From Fratercula arctica (lineage: Eukaryota; Chordata; Aves; Charadriiformes; Alcidae): 64,000 nucleotides of DNA. The position numbers were made by a program, and so were the translations under genes. The notes under the pieces are model-generated. The model made no database searches. It worked only from the letters and a program-made list of their open reading frames with translations, and had not been told where the DNA came from. Within the stretch, counting starts at the first letter, position 1, and each line of letters opens with the position of its first letter. The stretch lies in assembly GCA_947846985.1 (NCBI GenBank), contig CANTUZ010000003.1, positions 95,446,674 through 95,510,673 on the forward strand, read 5' to 3'. Of this stretch, positions 24,601 through 38,300 are shown piece by piece.

Positions 24601-27216
24601 TCTACTGGTAGAACAAGTTAGGATTACAAGGCCACGGCACGTTTAAAATGCATTTTCCTCAGTGTTAGCAAGGAAGTCTAAGTTATCCCCATGTTTATTT
24701 TTCTCCCTCCTGTGAACTCGTGGCACGTCTGAGAAGTGGCTCTCATTCGTGAAGGGACGTGACCACCTCGCATGATTAAGATCTGAAGAAGTTACAAAAG
24801 AAATCAAAGCAGCGGCTTAGAAAGTGTCGGGTAACTTTCTTAATGGATATTTATGAAAGCTTTGTGAACGCCAGGAAAGAATGCATAAAAGTAGAGGAAA
24901 TCAGTTAAATCAAGCCTTCATGTGTAAATGCTGTTTGCTATTCCTGAGTACTTAATCAGGAGATCTTAACTTTCAACATCGCTTTCCGTGAAGAAGGTCT
25001 TGAGTAGCTTAATGGGCAAGCTTTTTACCTCATCAGATGAAGTCAGGCCTAGCCCTGCATTTCCCATTTGAGCGATGGAGCGCAATGGAAATGACGGAAG
25101 GCGTCAGAAGTGTCCTGTGGTGTGATGGGTGCGATTCAGTCGTCTGGACAGGGCTGCAATTAGTGTTCTCATGGGCACAGGGGAACACAAAATAAATGGT
25201 AGAACCATGAACTAGTTTTATCAGCCCAGTGCTCCAGTGTACCTAATTAATACCGAAAACCGCAAATGCAGTTAAAGCTGTTACTTTTTTTTTTTTTTTT
25301 TAATACCTGCCGTTTTTGGTGTTATGTTCACATTTCCAATCTCCCTCCGTGTCCTGAAGGTTGATATTTCAAGTCTTCCGTATGCAAGATGTGGGGTAGG
25401 CTGTGATAAGCTATTAGCATTCTGATGTCTTCTCTGTGAGGGGCATGACGCTGATGGTAGGGGCTTCTTCCTCCTCAGTTTTTGGCTCCATTTGGGTTTC
25501 TTTCATGTATTTCCATATCGCAGCATGCTTCCTTATCTTTGAGGTCGCCAGCTGCAGCCCGCCTACCCACAAGGGGCTGTGGTTTGTCTGGCAGTGACTT
25601 GGCGGGGGGGAGGTGACACCCTGTGCAGAGGGGCCATCCCCAGAGCTGCAGCTGGAGCAGGGAAGGCAGCAGTCACTGACCTGGGCAAAGCAAAGCCAGA
25701 TCAAGCGAAGACAAGCTCAGACAAAGCATGAGACCCTGCAGTGTCAGGTCAATATAGAGCCTGTATCCTTCTACTGTTAATGGCACAAATCACATTTACT
25801 GGAATACAATAAGTGTTAAGTACAATTGTAATTTCCCTTCGGAATCTGAGACTCAGACAGGGTACTAAATAAGATATAGGACCCCTGGGAAAACTAAGTC
25901 TTCTAGACATGTAGCAAGAAGCCTGGTGGAATACATTAGATTGCCTAAAATGCCCCTTGATATCTCTATGTAAGCGACTGAATCCCACCCATAACACTAT
26001 AGCCAGCAACCAAAGGCTAGGAAACAAAAATAAGAAGGCACTACATACTGCAAATGGCAAGAACAGAGCCTTTAGTCAGAGAGTATAAAGGAAGTTCTAA
26101 ACAGAGCTTAACAAGGTTGAGTACATAATGGAGATATTCAAGGTTGGAGATGCAGTTTTAGGCAGATAAGGATTTAAACAAAACCTTCACCTTATTCCTA
26201 AAAGATGGGAAAACTGTTGCATTATAATAGGACTGTTTTGAATGGATGGGAGAGGATTAATGCCAAAGGTGCTGAAAAGTGATGAGTTAAGATGGATAAT
26301 AAATTATTTTCACTACTAAATTTTACAAATACAGTTTATGACTGAGCACTACCTAACACTATCTTTATACTAATACTCATCCTGTCCATTTTTGATTGGG
26401 GGAGTGGGAAAGGGGAGAGGAATCTGCTTCTTAGTTTAAATCAGGAATTGGAGATGATCTGTTGGCATTAGTAGCTTAGCACAGATAGTCATCAGTATTT
26501 GTAAGATACCAGACTGTAAGGAAGACACAAGTTTTTCCTTCTCATATGCAATAGCTATGCATGCCCTGAAGGGGAATATTCTGTGCTAAGGAAAAAGAAA
26601 GATGTGAAGTCACGGGGAAAAACAATTACATTTTGCATTCAGTCTCACTTAGAAAGGGCGACTACTGATTTCTGTAAATGTTCTTGTTTATCCTTAATAT
26701 CTATTTTAGTTTTCTACTTTTACCAACTGATGTAGCGTCTGTTCATGTTTTAAGGAAGGTATGTATTAGTAACAAAGTCTAGAGGTTTTTGTCAGTATAC
26801 AGAATCTTGCAATTACACAGTATAAGAAGAAAATCAACTAATGTTCTAGTTGGTGTGAGGAGCTCTTATGTAAAAATCGGTTCTTTTTTCATCCCTATTG
26901 ACAGCTATACTATCTTACCAAGAAGCTAGCATGTAGTACTGTTCTACATAATTCTTCCACAATCATCTTGAATAAAGCAATAAATACATGTGAAAAATAG
27001 AACTAAGTACTATGTTTGCACTCAAATGTTTCTTCACAACTTCTCTCCTCTTATTTTCTACTATTTTCTTTTATTGTGTCAAAATTGTTTTCAGCTCTAC
27101 AGGAATTATTATTGCTTTGTCCAGCCTTTCAAAGAGGTGCTCTGACTTTTTCTGTAGGAATGCTGTTTTTAAGTGTTTTAACTACATTGTTGGCAGTCAA
27201 ATATGTCCCTTGATAA
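24601..27216. other. Non-coding DNA, no gene seen
   Basis: Composition falls back to AT-rich after about 25.7 kb. The minus-strand frame 25414-25704 (96 codons, ending in an acidic K-T-E-E-E-E stretch) has no recognised domain; I leave it unassigned. Confidence 0.5.
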
Positions 27217-27386
27217 ATAAACTGACTTGACAGTGTTCTTCTCTGCTGCTATTAAATGGAGCTATATGCTCTCCTAAAATGTCTGCTGTGCAGAAATTGC
27301 CAAGCATGCTAGTAATCTGGACAGATTGTAATATTGTCTGATCGTGCTTCTGGGGAAGCTAAGGTAACACTTTTGATTTTAAATGA
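27217..27386 (+). repeat. Local duplication, copy 1
   Basis: About 170 bp starting 'aaactgacttgacagtg' that recurs about 418 bp downstream with scattered differences. The intervening 250 bp is not duplicated at this resolution. Confidence 0.9.
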
Positions 27387-27634
27387 GTTGTTCCTAGCCA
27401 TTCGAGACATTTTTTATATATCACAGTTTCTCCTTGCTGTGGTAGTTCACCAGCCTTCTCCCCTGACCACCACCATGGGAAAACTTTTAGTGTGTCTCTC
27501 TTCAGACAAAGAAACAGTAGCAGTGGCTAGTCATGAACAGGTAGCATTTTTTCCAGGTGACACTATTGCTCCACTTTCATAAGTCAGTCTGGGTTCAGAA
27601 GGGACTGGTTCTTGTCAGGGTGTTTCCAAATTTC

Positions 27635-27797
27635 ATAAACTGACTTGACAGTGGTCTTCTCTACTACTATTAGATGGAGCTATATGCTTTCCTAAAATGT
27701 CTGCTGCGTAGAAATTGTGCTAGTAATCTGGACAGATTGCAATAGTGTCTGATTATGCTTCTGGTGAATCTAAGGTAACAGTTTTGATTTTAAATGA
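27635..27797 (+). repeat. Local duplication, copy 2
   Basis: Second copy, in direct orientation. It differs from copy 1 by point changes and a deletion of about 10 bases after 'agaaattg' (copy 1 has 'ccaagcatg' there). Confidence 0.9.
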
Positions 27798-29225
27798 AAG
27801 ATTTTAAATACGGAAAAAAGGTTCAACTAAATCTTAAGTCTGGTTGCCTCTCCCAGTATGTTGCATGAAAATTGTGGTGTCCCAGCTGCACAAGAGACAT
27901 GCCTTATATGCAAAGCCAAGAATTTAATGTAGGTCTAATTGGAATCTTAACAATGTTGCCAAAGAAGTAATATTAGTCCGATTACAAAAGTACTAAGACT
28001 TACCATGCAAGTTATCCAATTATTGCAGTTCAATCATGGTAATAATAGTTTAATAGTTAAAACTGACAAACAAACTTTCCCTTTCAATGGTTTCATTCAG
28101 AAGAAACAGTTACGGTGAGTTGTCATCATGAATCCTTTGCCAAGGGAATGTGGGGGTGGCTTCTTCTTTCTCATACTTGAGGGGCTCATACTAGGGGATA
28201 CTTTTAAGCATTTACTAACAAATTCTATGTCTTGCTGCTTCTGCATTTCTGTGTTACATCTGCATTTGTTATATAAGGTGTGGGGTTTTTTATGTTGGAA
28301 GTTTGTCTTTTGTTGCTCCTAAAGCCAGTTTCACCCAGCTTCAATGGATCATCTCTTCAATGAACAGTAGTCAGTCAGTGATGATTTGTTTATAGCCTTG
28401 ATCTGCTCTCCTGTGTTTATATTTTTCAAAGCCTCTACTATTATCCAGTGTTTGTATTCCACAACACCACATAATTTATTGTGTGTGACAGAATATCACA
28501 TTGAACTGTGTCACTAGGATAATACTTGTTATCAGTATCTGTTACTCACAGAGCTATATCAAAATTATTATAACAAGAGACGTAGCACCACACAATTCTA
28601 TAGAGATAAGCAAAACTCAAACAAATTAGATAACAGTCTGCTAGAGCTAAAAAAGATAAAAAAAAGCTCCAGGCAACCATAAGTCAAGTCCAGAGAAATC
28701 ATGCCTGATAAGCCGCAGTCCAATGGCCTTGCAGTGTTAGAACAAACCCTGTGTTTTTTCCTTCAGCAATGCTGTATCTACTAAGCTAAAGGACTAAAAG
28801 TGAGACACAGGGGGACAAACTGTGTTGATACTATTTGTAAAACTGAGAATATATTCTCAAATGGAACCTAATACAGTTCACTTGTTTTTGAACCATTCAA
28901 AGTCAAAATGACCAACACTGAGAATCATCTGAGACAGCCACCATGAAATGATCCTTGGGGATTCTAATAATAAGCTAAGGGGTATAGAGATTTTAGTCTT
29001 GACAATAAATAGCAGCCTGCTACTGAGGTGCTCACAATTCTGTATTATGACTGTATTATCAACAGTTGGGAAGTACAGAGGTCTTAAATAGTACTTGCAA
29101 AAGTAGACTAACTAAAGTAGTACAGAATGTTTTATACCAGAAGGGTTATCTCTCTGGGTCACATCTCTTCTGTTCTTTAGCATTTTGTGAGCTCTTCACT
29201 TGTTTTATAATATAATATGTAAGAA
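27798..29225. other. AT-rich non-coding DNA
   Basis: No gene or known repeat recognised. Confidence 0.5.
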
Positions 29226-29283
29226 ATATAATATAATATAATATAATATAATATAATATAATATAATATAATATAATATAATA
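29226..29283. repeat. (ATATA)n pentanucleotide repeat
   Basis: About 11-12 uninterrupted ATATA units, preceded by a few related degenerate units. A short (CA)n lies close by at 29369-29384. The minus-strand frames with YIILYYIIL runs are products of this repeat and not genes. Confidence 0.96.
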
Positions 29284-32200
29284 GACACAAAGGAGTTGCA
29301 AGCTCAGACCTTGGGTCTTTCCAGATGCCAGTCTTCTCACTGGCTAGTCCAGCTTTAAGTTCACTGTCCACACACACACACACAGTAGGGCAAGGGTCAC
29401 ACAGAAAATAGTAATGGAATTTAGTAAGAGGATAGCACAGACTATGGGGATTGTGCGGAGGGATGGGCCAGAGAAGTAAACTGATGAGAAGCTTGTGTAC
29501 ATGTGACTACTACTTCCTATTGCTGTTCCCATCACATGCACAATAATGTTATTTCCTTTGTTGCTAGTTAGAAGGCTGTGGTTGAACCTCGCCACTGTTG
29601 TGCTTGACTGGTTCTTTCAATGACCCATCAGTTAGTCACCTGAAGCATCTTGTGTTTGTTATCATCTCAGTTATCTATTGCTCCTGAAGGTTTTTGTCAT
29701 CCTAGTTCATTTACTACTTTTCTTATGTTTTCTCCTTTTTCCATATGATGAATAGCTGTTAAACAGATATCCTTACAAACCAGGTGTCCTTACATTCCAG
29801 TCGTCCTTAAGGAAGTGTTTTGACTGACCCAAGGGAAAAAAGCAGGTTGGATTTAGCTTTGAGATATTCTCTGTCTCAGGAATCCTCCTAAGTCTAGAGC
29901 AACATCTTTGGTAGCTTAAATACAACAAGAAAAATCAACTGCAAAGAGTACATTTCTTTTCAGTGAGGATTTTATAATCCAGTGTATACTCCTGTAGATT
30001 TCTCCCTCCGGATGGCTTTCAGCTTGGAACAATGAGTGCTTTGCATGTTCTTTAGGAAACAGAAATCCCCAGCTGTAGCCACTTGTCCATAATTTGGGAC
30101 TTTTCAAAATAAAACACTTCTCATGAGCAATATTTGATTTTGCCTATTTATAAGCAGGAAAGAATTTTAAGTGTAGAGACACTCAGAGTAGTGAGAAACT
30201 TTAGAGAGCAAACAATCAAATAACTTTTTAGCTAACTGGCTTTATAAATACAAAATCTCACTACAGATGCTCAATTCCTAGTAATATAACACTGATAAGG
30301 GGATCCATCTTGCTTAAATCTGCTTTGCAAAAATTAGACATTTGTGTAAACAAGTTGCATTGGTTCTGCTAATATTGAGTGGAGCAACAGGGACCATCAA
30401 ACTATGAATTGTCCCTTCCAGAAAAAAAAAGTTGAATCACTTTCTGGAGATTGCAAGGTAGGATAGATATCTAAACTGTTATGAATTGCTCTGTGGAAAC
30501 ACCATCCTTCCCCCACTGAAAATCGGGAGATCTTAGATGACTGGGGGCAGGGGTACAAATAAAAATTGCTTTACTTCATTTTCTGTCTTGGCTGGAATAG
30601 GCTGCAGACCATTTTGGCTACTTTTACCATAATTTGGTATTCCAGCACAGAGATCACTAAGACATGAAGAAGCAATGCCTTTGAATGTATCTATATAAAA
30701 TCTACTAATTCAAAACTTCCATTTTCATATGCATGGTTCTCAACACAGGCACAAAAGGAGCTGGTTTGAACCAAGGAAATTGGACAAATAAGAATAAGAA
30801 AATGGTGTCTGATGTTAATCTGCTTTATTGTATCCATGATTGTGAATGAGTGCCTGGATAACACAGAAACACGTCAAGACTGATGTTATGAGAGTTTACA
30901 TCAGATAATGACCTCTGTTGACACACTCATTCATTTACAAGAACTATTAGTAAAAAGCTCATGGAGGGTTCTCTTTGAGCAGGGATTGACCAGATAATGA
31001 TAGCTTTTCCGTATGTGAAATTTGAGTGAAAATCTGGATTATTTTAGCAAACAGCTGAATGATGGCTTTTCATCAGTCCTGCAAGGACACACACACACGC
31101 ATGCCAGTTCCTCCTCTAGTTCTGCCCACACTACTGGTGTGTGAAGAAATGCTCTACTTTCCAATTGGGTAGATTGGATTAATGAAATAAAGGAAGGAGT
31201 GTGTTAACCATAATACACTTTCATCAAGGCTTAGCCATTCTGCTTATTTTACGGTATTCATTGTAGCCTGAGCTTCCACAGATTAACCTTTCTTATAACA
31301 CTGTCACACCCCACCAACTGTGATTTAGCACGTATGTAATTTATCACTTAATAGGAATGTCCATATTAACCACAGTGGGAGATTTTACTGGCAGTAAAAT
31401 CTGCTTTTTCTCTTAGGGAAAATAAAGGCTGTATCCAAGTGGACTGAGAAAGTTTAAGGTCTCTTATAATGGGAATGACCTTAGAAAGAATGGAACTTTT
31501 TATTAGTAAATGTTTAGTATGTGTTGTAGTGGTCCTGAGAAATTCTGTGAGAATAAAGACCCTTGTTGGCCAGATATTTTTATAAATAAAAATGTAGACA
31601 ATGTCACAAGTAGTTTTGTGTGTCCTGAGTAGTAAAAAAGTAGTTTTATTTAGCCCACATTGCACTTTCATTGTTATAGTCAGGAATAAAGCTCTAAATA
31701 TGGTCCTTACTGCCCTACCATTTTTTTTTTTTTTTTTTATAGAGGTGATAAATTCTCTATTTTATTAACTCTTTTTCAAGCACAGAAGAAAGATGAAAAG
31801 TTGCAGAGCTTCCAACTCCAATCTTGTCTAAACTACCTGAATCTGTTTTGGGCTGTTACATGCAACATTCCTCCTCTGGGAAGAAGGATGCCTTGCACTA
31901 GAGTTCCCAGCATGGTATGCTGAGGGTCCCTTATCTAAGAGGACTAAGAGTTCATTCTTCCTTACATTTACCCCAGGCAATAAGATGTAGTAGAGATGGG
32001 GCCAAAAACCAGCAATAAATGTCTGACGTCTTTAAACCAGTCAGAGATTTCTGGAAGTCTAGGGTAAGTTCTGATTGTTAGTGAAAATCTGGGGCTGTTA
32101 AAAGTGAACACATGGATATGGTCACAACCTTATGGTTTGTAGCTCCTGTTCTAACATTGGTTCTCCAAGAGAATAACACTATTGATTACCCTTTTAAAAT

Positions 32201-34286
32201 TCATTTTACATTTGCAAAGCTACATTCTATATAAACTAGTGATGAATACGGAGAAGTTCCTGACCTTAAGAATCAGAACATTTACAGGATCTGAACCTAG
32301 ATCTCTTGGACTATGTATGTGACTCCTCTTTTCAACTTACTTAATTTTACTTTAATAAAGATTTTTCATACAACTCTAAAATATTTTAATCATTGAATGA
32401 TTTCTCCTATAAACTAAGAAAAAAAAGCAGAAAGGAAAAAGATTACTTGTGTTACTTCAGGTTATAAATCTCTAGGAGGGGCTCTGATGCTAACGTGATA
32501 GGAACATAACTGTAGATGAATAAATGGAAGAAAACCCTCTAAAATCAAACATACACTCAAGTGTGTTATTACTATTTTTTTTTTCTTTTTGATTCCCATT
32601 CACTATTCTTTAAAACAGAACTAACATTTCCTGACAACCACAGAGAGTTATAATTTATTTTTACTTCATTCCAAGTAAAACTTTACTTCAGAGGTAAATA
32701 AACTTGCTTCATTCTTGCCAGTGCCTCCAAGGAGAATTCAGAGGAGGGAAGGGAAAGAAAAAAAGTAACACGATATGCTAGACCTGTAGCTTAGGGAAAG
32801 CTTCATTGTCGATGTTCTAAAATTAACAATCACAGTATCACCCTTGGGAAGGGTTTTAGAGAAAGTAATCTGAGTAAAGTTCTCTTGAGAGACTTCTGTA
32901 TGTTCCCTACTGTCTGGTTTGTCAAATTCTCTCCATAGAAACATGTTTCAAAGTACATCAGGAGAAGCAATTTTCAGTAGTATTAGTGATAAGGCAGCTG
33001 ACTCATATTACTTTGAACTCAAGAGTCATTTGGCTTATGGAGACAATCAGTTTAACCTATGAGTGAAACCAGAGTAACATCAAAGATCTATGCTGATCCA
33101 ACATAGGATCCCAGAAATCACTAAGAGTTCACACACCCCTATCACTTTTTCAGAATCTAAAAGGAATAGAACATTTAAAACATTTTTTTTATATAGCTTA
33201 CACATTGGTTGGGTCATCTGCTGCATCATCACCAGCATCCACAATCTTCAGACCAGATGGATGACCAGACAGGAGATAATTCTCTTTGATGTGATACCTT
33301 CATTTTTCAGTTTTCCATAGGAATCAATACATCTGAGCTTAATGTCATAAAAGTTCAAAACCTGTAGCTGGTGAAACATGTCCACCAAGATGAGCTCATT
33401 ATGTGACCTGTCCAGCACCCACGTTTTTAGTGTTACTTGAAGGCCCTGATAAAGCTTACTATGAAAGTTGTTTGAAATGCATGATGCAAAGCTTGGAATA
33501 GTGAAATATCTGGAAGGAGGGTTTCTCAGCTGAAGTGATTTACCTATAGAAGTTACTTCTAAAGTAATGAGATGCTTGGTCATTGTTAGATAATTATTAG
33601 AGCTTCCTCTCTGAATTCTCTATCAGGTTCACGGTAACATCCCCATAGCTATTAATCTAACTTTCAGAAAAGAAATATATCAAAAGTTTCAGTAACTTGA
33701 TAAGTGAATCAAGAATGCTATAAAAGATTCTACCGCCAGTAGTTTTTTATTTGAATCAATTTAATATTATAGTTATGGATGGTCAAAGGATGTAAGAGAA
33801 GCAAGGACTCTGGGGTGAGACAACTAAAACAGTATCAGTTGATTTAAGATACAGACTTTCTTTGCAAATATTGTCTTTTTCAGGTGGGCTTTGATATTGT
33901 ATAATGGAGAGGAGTATGCAGATCTAATGGTTAATACAAATTTTCTTGACCTTTTAACATCAGCTATGGCATTGTGAGAAACAGAAGGAAAAAAAAAAAA
34001 AAACACACCAAAAACATTGTCACCAGAGGGTGCTATTTTGCATTGTCTCAGAAAGTATCTTTTTTTTTTTTTATAGAGAATCTGCTTACAGTACAGATCA
34101 GTTCATGAAGAAATTCATGTTATATTACTGTTTGCTGAGATGTGTTCCTTAGCAAGGTTCTGGCAAGCTCTGAAGAGGCCTACTCTCTGTCTTAATTACT
34201 GTAAATAGAATTAATTCTTGAGGTAGGGAAATAAACTGAGAATTTCAGAAGTTACGTAGAAATCTCTGGAAAAGCATATAGCTTTC
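29284..34286. other. AT-rich non-coding DNA, no gene seen
   Basis: Five kilobases without a recognised exon, RNA gene or repeat apart from short CA and poly-T/A tracts (for example near 31720 and 33990). The 33248-33583 minus frame (111 codons) has no recognised domain. Confidence 0.5.
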
Positions 34287-35345
34287 TGGTGGGTTGAACT
34301 TGGCTGGCTGCCAAATATCCACCCACTCTCTCTTCTCAACAGGATGGGGGAAGAAAAGATGGGGTCTAAATAAACACAGGCAAACAGACTTGACTTGGTG
34401 TCACAGATGGAGCAGTGCACTTCACTCACAGAGAGAAGCAGCAATACATTTATTGGTATAAAAAAGGGATTTAACAAAGTTTGATGGTAAATGTGACAGT
34501 GTTTTAACAAGATCCGAGATGGCAAGGCACACTTGGTTATTTACTGCATAGAGGGCAAGGTCAGATAGAACTGTTAGGGAGACCCTCCCATTGAGTCACG
34601 AGGTTCAGAATGGACCCTCTTGCTTTCCAAACTTCTGAGAGAGGAGTCTATGTGCAGCTGGATCCGATCCTAGTCACAGATTTGGTCAACGGTTTATTTC
34701 TAAAGGATTATATATGCACAATGAATCCTTTATATAACTTAGCTAAGATTTCAAAGTTTAGCACGCTATTAATCACCTACCAAGGATCTGTTGCAGCAAG
34801 GAATCTCTGAATCTTGAGAAGTAACCTTGAGCGGCATCCCTACTCAAGGGAAGATCCTGGCATGCAGTCCATTGCCGTGCGGGAGAGCTCAAAGGGCTCT
34901 TGGGCTGTTCAGTATTCATGGGGGTAAGATGATTGACTTATAGTCATATTTGCTATATTGACCACAGTACCAGTATGAGCAAGTTAGCCCTTGGCTATTG
35001 TGTTATTATCTGTCTCCCCAACACCATGCTGAGCCAGGGGCAGCCATCACAACTAGATCCACCCATTATGACCACCATGGGTGGTTATCATTTGGGCAGG
35101 GTTATGGGAGATAAAGGTTGGCACCTGGGGAGGGCGAGCACACTTGGGGAAAATTAAATTTATTGCCAATTTAAAATAGAATAGGATGGTAAGAAACAAA
35201 CCTTCCCTCCCCCACCCCACTGCTCCTTTTTCCCAGGCTTAACTTCACTCCTTTGTTCCTGACTCTACCTCCTTCTCCTCTGAGTAGTGCAGGGGTAATG
35301 GGGAATAGGGTGTTGTGGTCATTCATTGTATAACCTGATGACAGT
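34287..35345 (-). mobile_element. Antisense LTR-like retroviral remnant(s)
   Basis: Read on the minus strand, this block has LTR-like texture: a poly-A-signal-like 'accaataaatgtattgctgc' near 34440-34460 and an end near 34287 (ggcagccagccaagttcaac). The part 35150-35345 (+ strand 'aaattaaatttattgcc', then a C-rich stretch) resembles a second common avian LTR-associated segment. I recognise the patterns from bird genomes but cannot name the family or fix the edges, and I see no clear target duplication. No retroviral gene is visible. The minus frame 34211-34525 is part of this repeat. Confidence 0.5.
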
Positions 35346-38300
35346 ACTTCTTGTATACATTCATTTATAAGGCAACATTTTTTTTTTATGTGTATTAAGG
35401 CAATATGGATAATGCATAGGTAGATGTGTAAACTAAAAGAAAAAAAAAAACCACACAGAAATTAGAGCAGTTAAGTTTGAAAGAAATAAAAATATCTAAA
35501 CATTCAAAACTTCATAAACATCGCTTGCAAATTAAGTATACTTAATTTTTCAAAGTAAAGTTGGTAGGGTCAGGATTTTGGCTTGCTCTTGTATTTCTTG
35601 AGAAATAATCATTTCAGTTGAATAAAATAATGTTTGTCTTTTTTATTTTGTCTGTGAATAATCCTACTTAAAAGGGCAAAAATGACGCATTGGATTCCAG
35701 TAAATTGGAACTTATGATCCAAAAGGTTGGCTGTTAGAGAGTGAAGTATGATAATGACTGCAAATTTATTTGGCACCATAGATAAATTTTCCCAATAAAT
35801 TTTTAAAGCTTTAAGAAATCATGTTGTAATGATATGTATATTTAAAATGAATCAGTGCTCTTCCTCATTTTTTCTTTGAAATTAAAAGGATTCTGCAGAA
35901 GTTTGTTGTCTTAACACTGCTCGGGAAGGTCATGACTTAGTAGTGCTAAGGTAAGGGTCATGTATTTTACAGGAAACGTCTCTAATAATCCTGAAGGTGG
36001 TTGAATTATCTAGTTTTGCTTGCCCTTCCTTTTTTCCTTTCCAAGCTGGCATATGAGCATCGATTAAATGAATGATAAGGTCCATGTTTGATCGATTTTT
36101 CACTTTTTTAATTTAGAAGGTAAAACTTTCTATCACATTTGAAGTTGAGAATTATGGTTGAGATAATAGAGGTCTGATTCCAGTGGAAGTTAAAAAGGAA
36201 AAAGTTGCCTCGCAAATGTCAAGGCACCTTGTGGTCCAAGATGATTAAAACTAAACTGTTTGCTATATGAATCCCAAGGTGCTGCTATATCTCAGCTTCC
36301 ATGACATTTAGCCAGTGACTTTTCATAGCTTGTTAATAATGTATAGCAATCCCAGTGTAAATTTGCAGTGACAGAGCTGGGCTGTTACAGTAGAGCAGTT
36401 AACTAGATTTATTTTGGACAGAAAATGCAGATTTGAAAAAGAAAAAAATCATGACTAATGTCAAAAGGGATTGCACATCTAGAAGACTGTTTTACTGAAG
36501 ACAGTTGCTCAGGAGAGGTGCTTTTCACATTGACCTATTATTCTGTCCAAAGTCCTAATTACCTAACCGAGAGATATTAACACAACATTACCCCACTCAT
36601 CAAAGTTAACACTCTTGAAGAAAAACTGATGTCCCAAACAAATTTCATAGTGTGGATTGGTTCATAAAGTTCATTAATTTTACCAGGTTGAATGAGTCAC
36701 ATCATAGGCAGGTAAAGGTTACAGCATAAATGCTCTCTTATAAGTACAATTGCTGTTAATCATTGCTCCCAGATAAAACTAGTAAAATTCTGTGTTGTAG
36801 AGCCATGTTTTTTTCTGAACCTTATATCTCACAGATATACAAATTATTCATAAGCTGTAAAAGGTTACAAGGCAGATGAAGAGAGGGAGAGAGGAGGAAA
36901 AGGGTACAGATAAAAAATAGACTCAAAGAATGATGAGTTACAAAACAGACTTAAAGAGCAATGAGTTACAACAGGATACGAATTAGAGTTGTAGGGAAAA
37001 ATTTGGCTGACATTTGGGTTCTTACAGATTTTCTCTGAGGCTGAAAGTTTACTCACATAGAAGAAATTTTACTGTGACTGCAGCAATTGTTACAGATCAA
37101 AATCCTTCATTGAATTCTCTTAATAAATCATGAATCCATCACTTTGGAATTGTTTTAAATGTAGTGTTTGGTATAGTAGAAATGTATGCATGCCAGTAGC
37201 TCTTAGAATGCAGAATTATCATGAAGTAAAACTGCGATGATATCTATCACTGCTGTATTCTTACAGGAGTTTTAGAAAGGACATCTTTGGTTTTTACTGG
37301 AAACTTCATCTAGGAGCTGAAGTGGCTTACTGGTTTACTCACTCTTTATATGGAAAGGTATTGGCAAAAAATATAGATAATTTGGCAACAGATAAATTTT
37401 TACTGCAAAATTCTGATTAGGCTTGAATAACTCCACTTCTGCATAAAACACCTGAACAAGTCTGCAAAGTTCCAATACTGATATAAATATGGAATTTCTA
37501 ATTTGTGTAGAAGCCGTTGTATTTTTTTTTATTATTTGTTGAAATAACTGAAAGTTTGGGGTTTTTTTTTAAAAAAAAACAAACCAAACCCTTAGATACT
37601 TATTATTTAACAAGCTAGTAAAATAACGTCGCTTTTTGTTTTGAATAATTTTCAGGAACAGACTAATTTCCAGGAGATTTTCATCCCCACAACTGTGGGA
37701 ATGTGTCAAATTGTTCTACAGTTAGTGTTTGGATTGATAATCATTTATACAAGAGACTACAGACAGTTGAGTTTATGCTGAAGTGTGAGGAACTCAGGAA
37801 ATAAGCAGACATTCAGACAGATCTTTCCTCAGCTGTGTTCCAATTCATTAATAGATTCCTCTGCTGCTCTTTTAGTTTTAATCTCAAAAAAAAATTTTTG
37901 CTTTGATGTGGAAACAGTGATGTTCTCAGGTTCAATCTGACAAGCTCTGGACTAGTGGAGAAATAACCACTTCATTCTCCCGGTGTAAGTTCTATGAATT
38001 CATTACAGGAAGAGTGTATTTCTACCTTATTATTGATTGATAAATCACAATGTCCAACAAAAAAACCCAAAACATTTAAGGTATCCATATTTTTTTTTAT
38101 TTGTTAATTTTCCCTGCTGCATTTACTATTTTAATTATTTTATTTGATATAATGGAAGAGCAGGAGTGCAGACCTGGGATCAGTCTCATATGTGCAGCAG
38201 TTGCTGCATTAGATTGTTAAATGTTATATATAAAGCAAGGAATTAGTCCAGTTCCGATCCACTGTATAGCCAGCCTTTGGGTAGGTTGTCTACAACACTG

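Noticed and set aside
25414..25704. 96-codon minus frame with an acidic tail as an exon
   Set aside because: No acceptor/donor pair or known domain; left unassigned.
29146..29383. Minus frames with repeated YIILYYIIL, like transmembrane repeats
   Set aside because: Direct product of the ATATA microsatellite.
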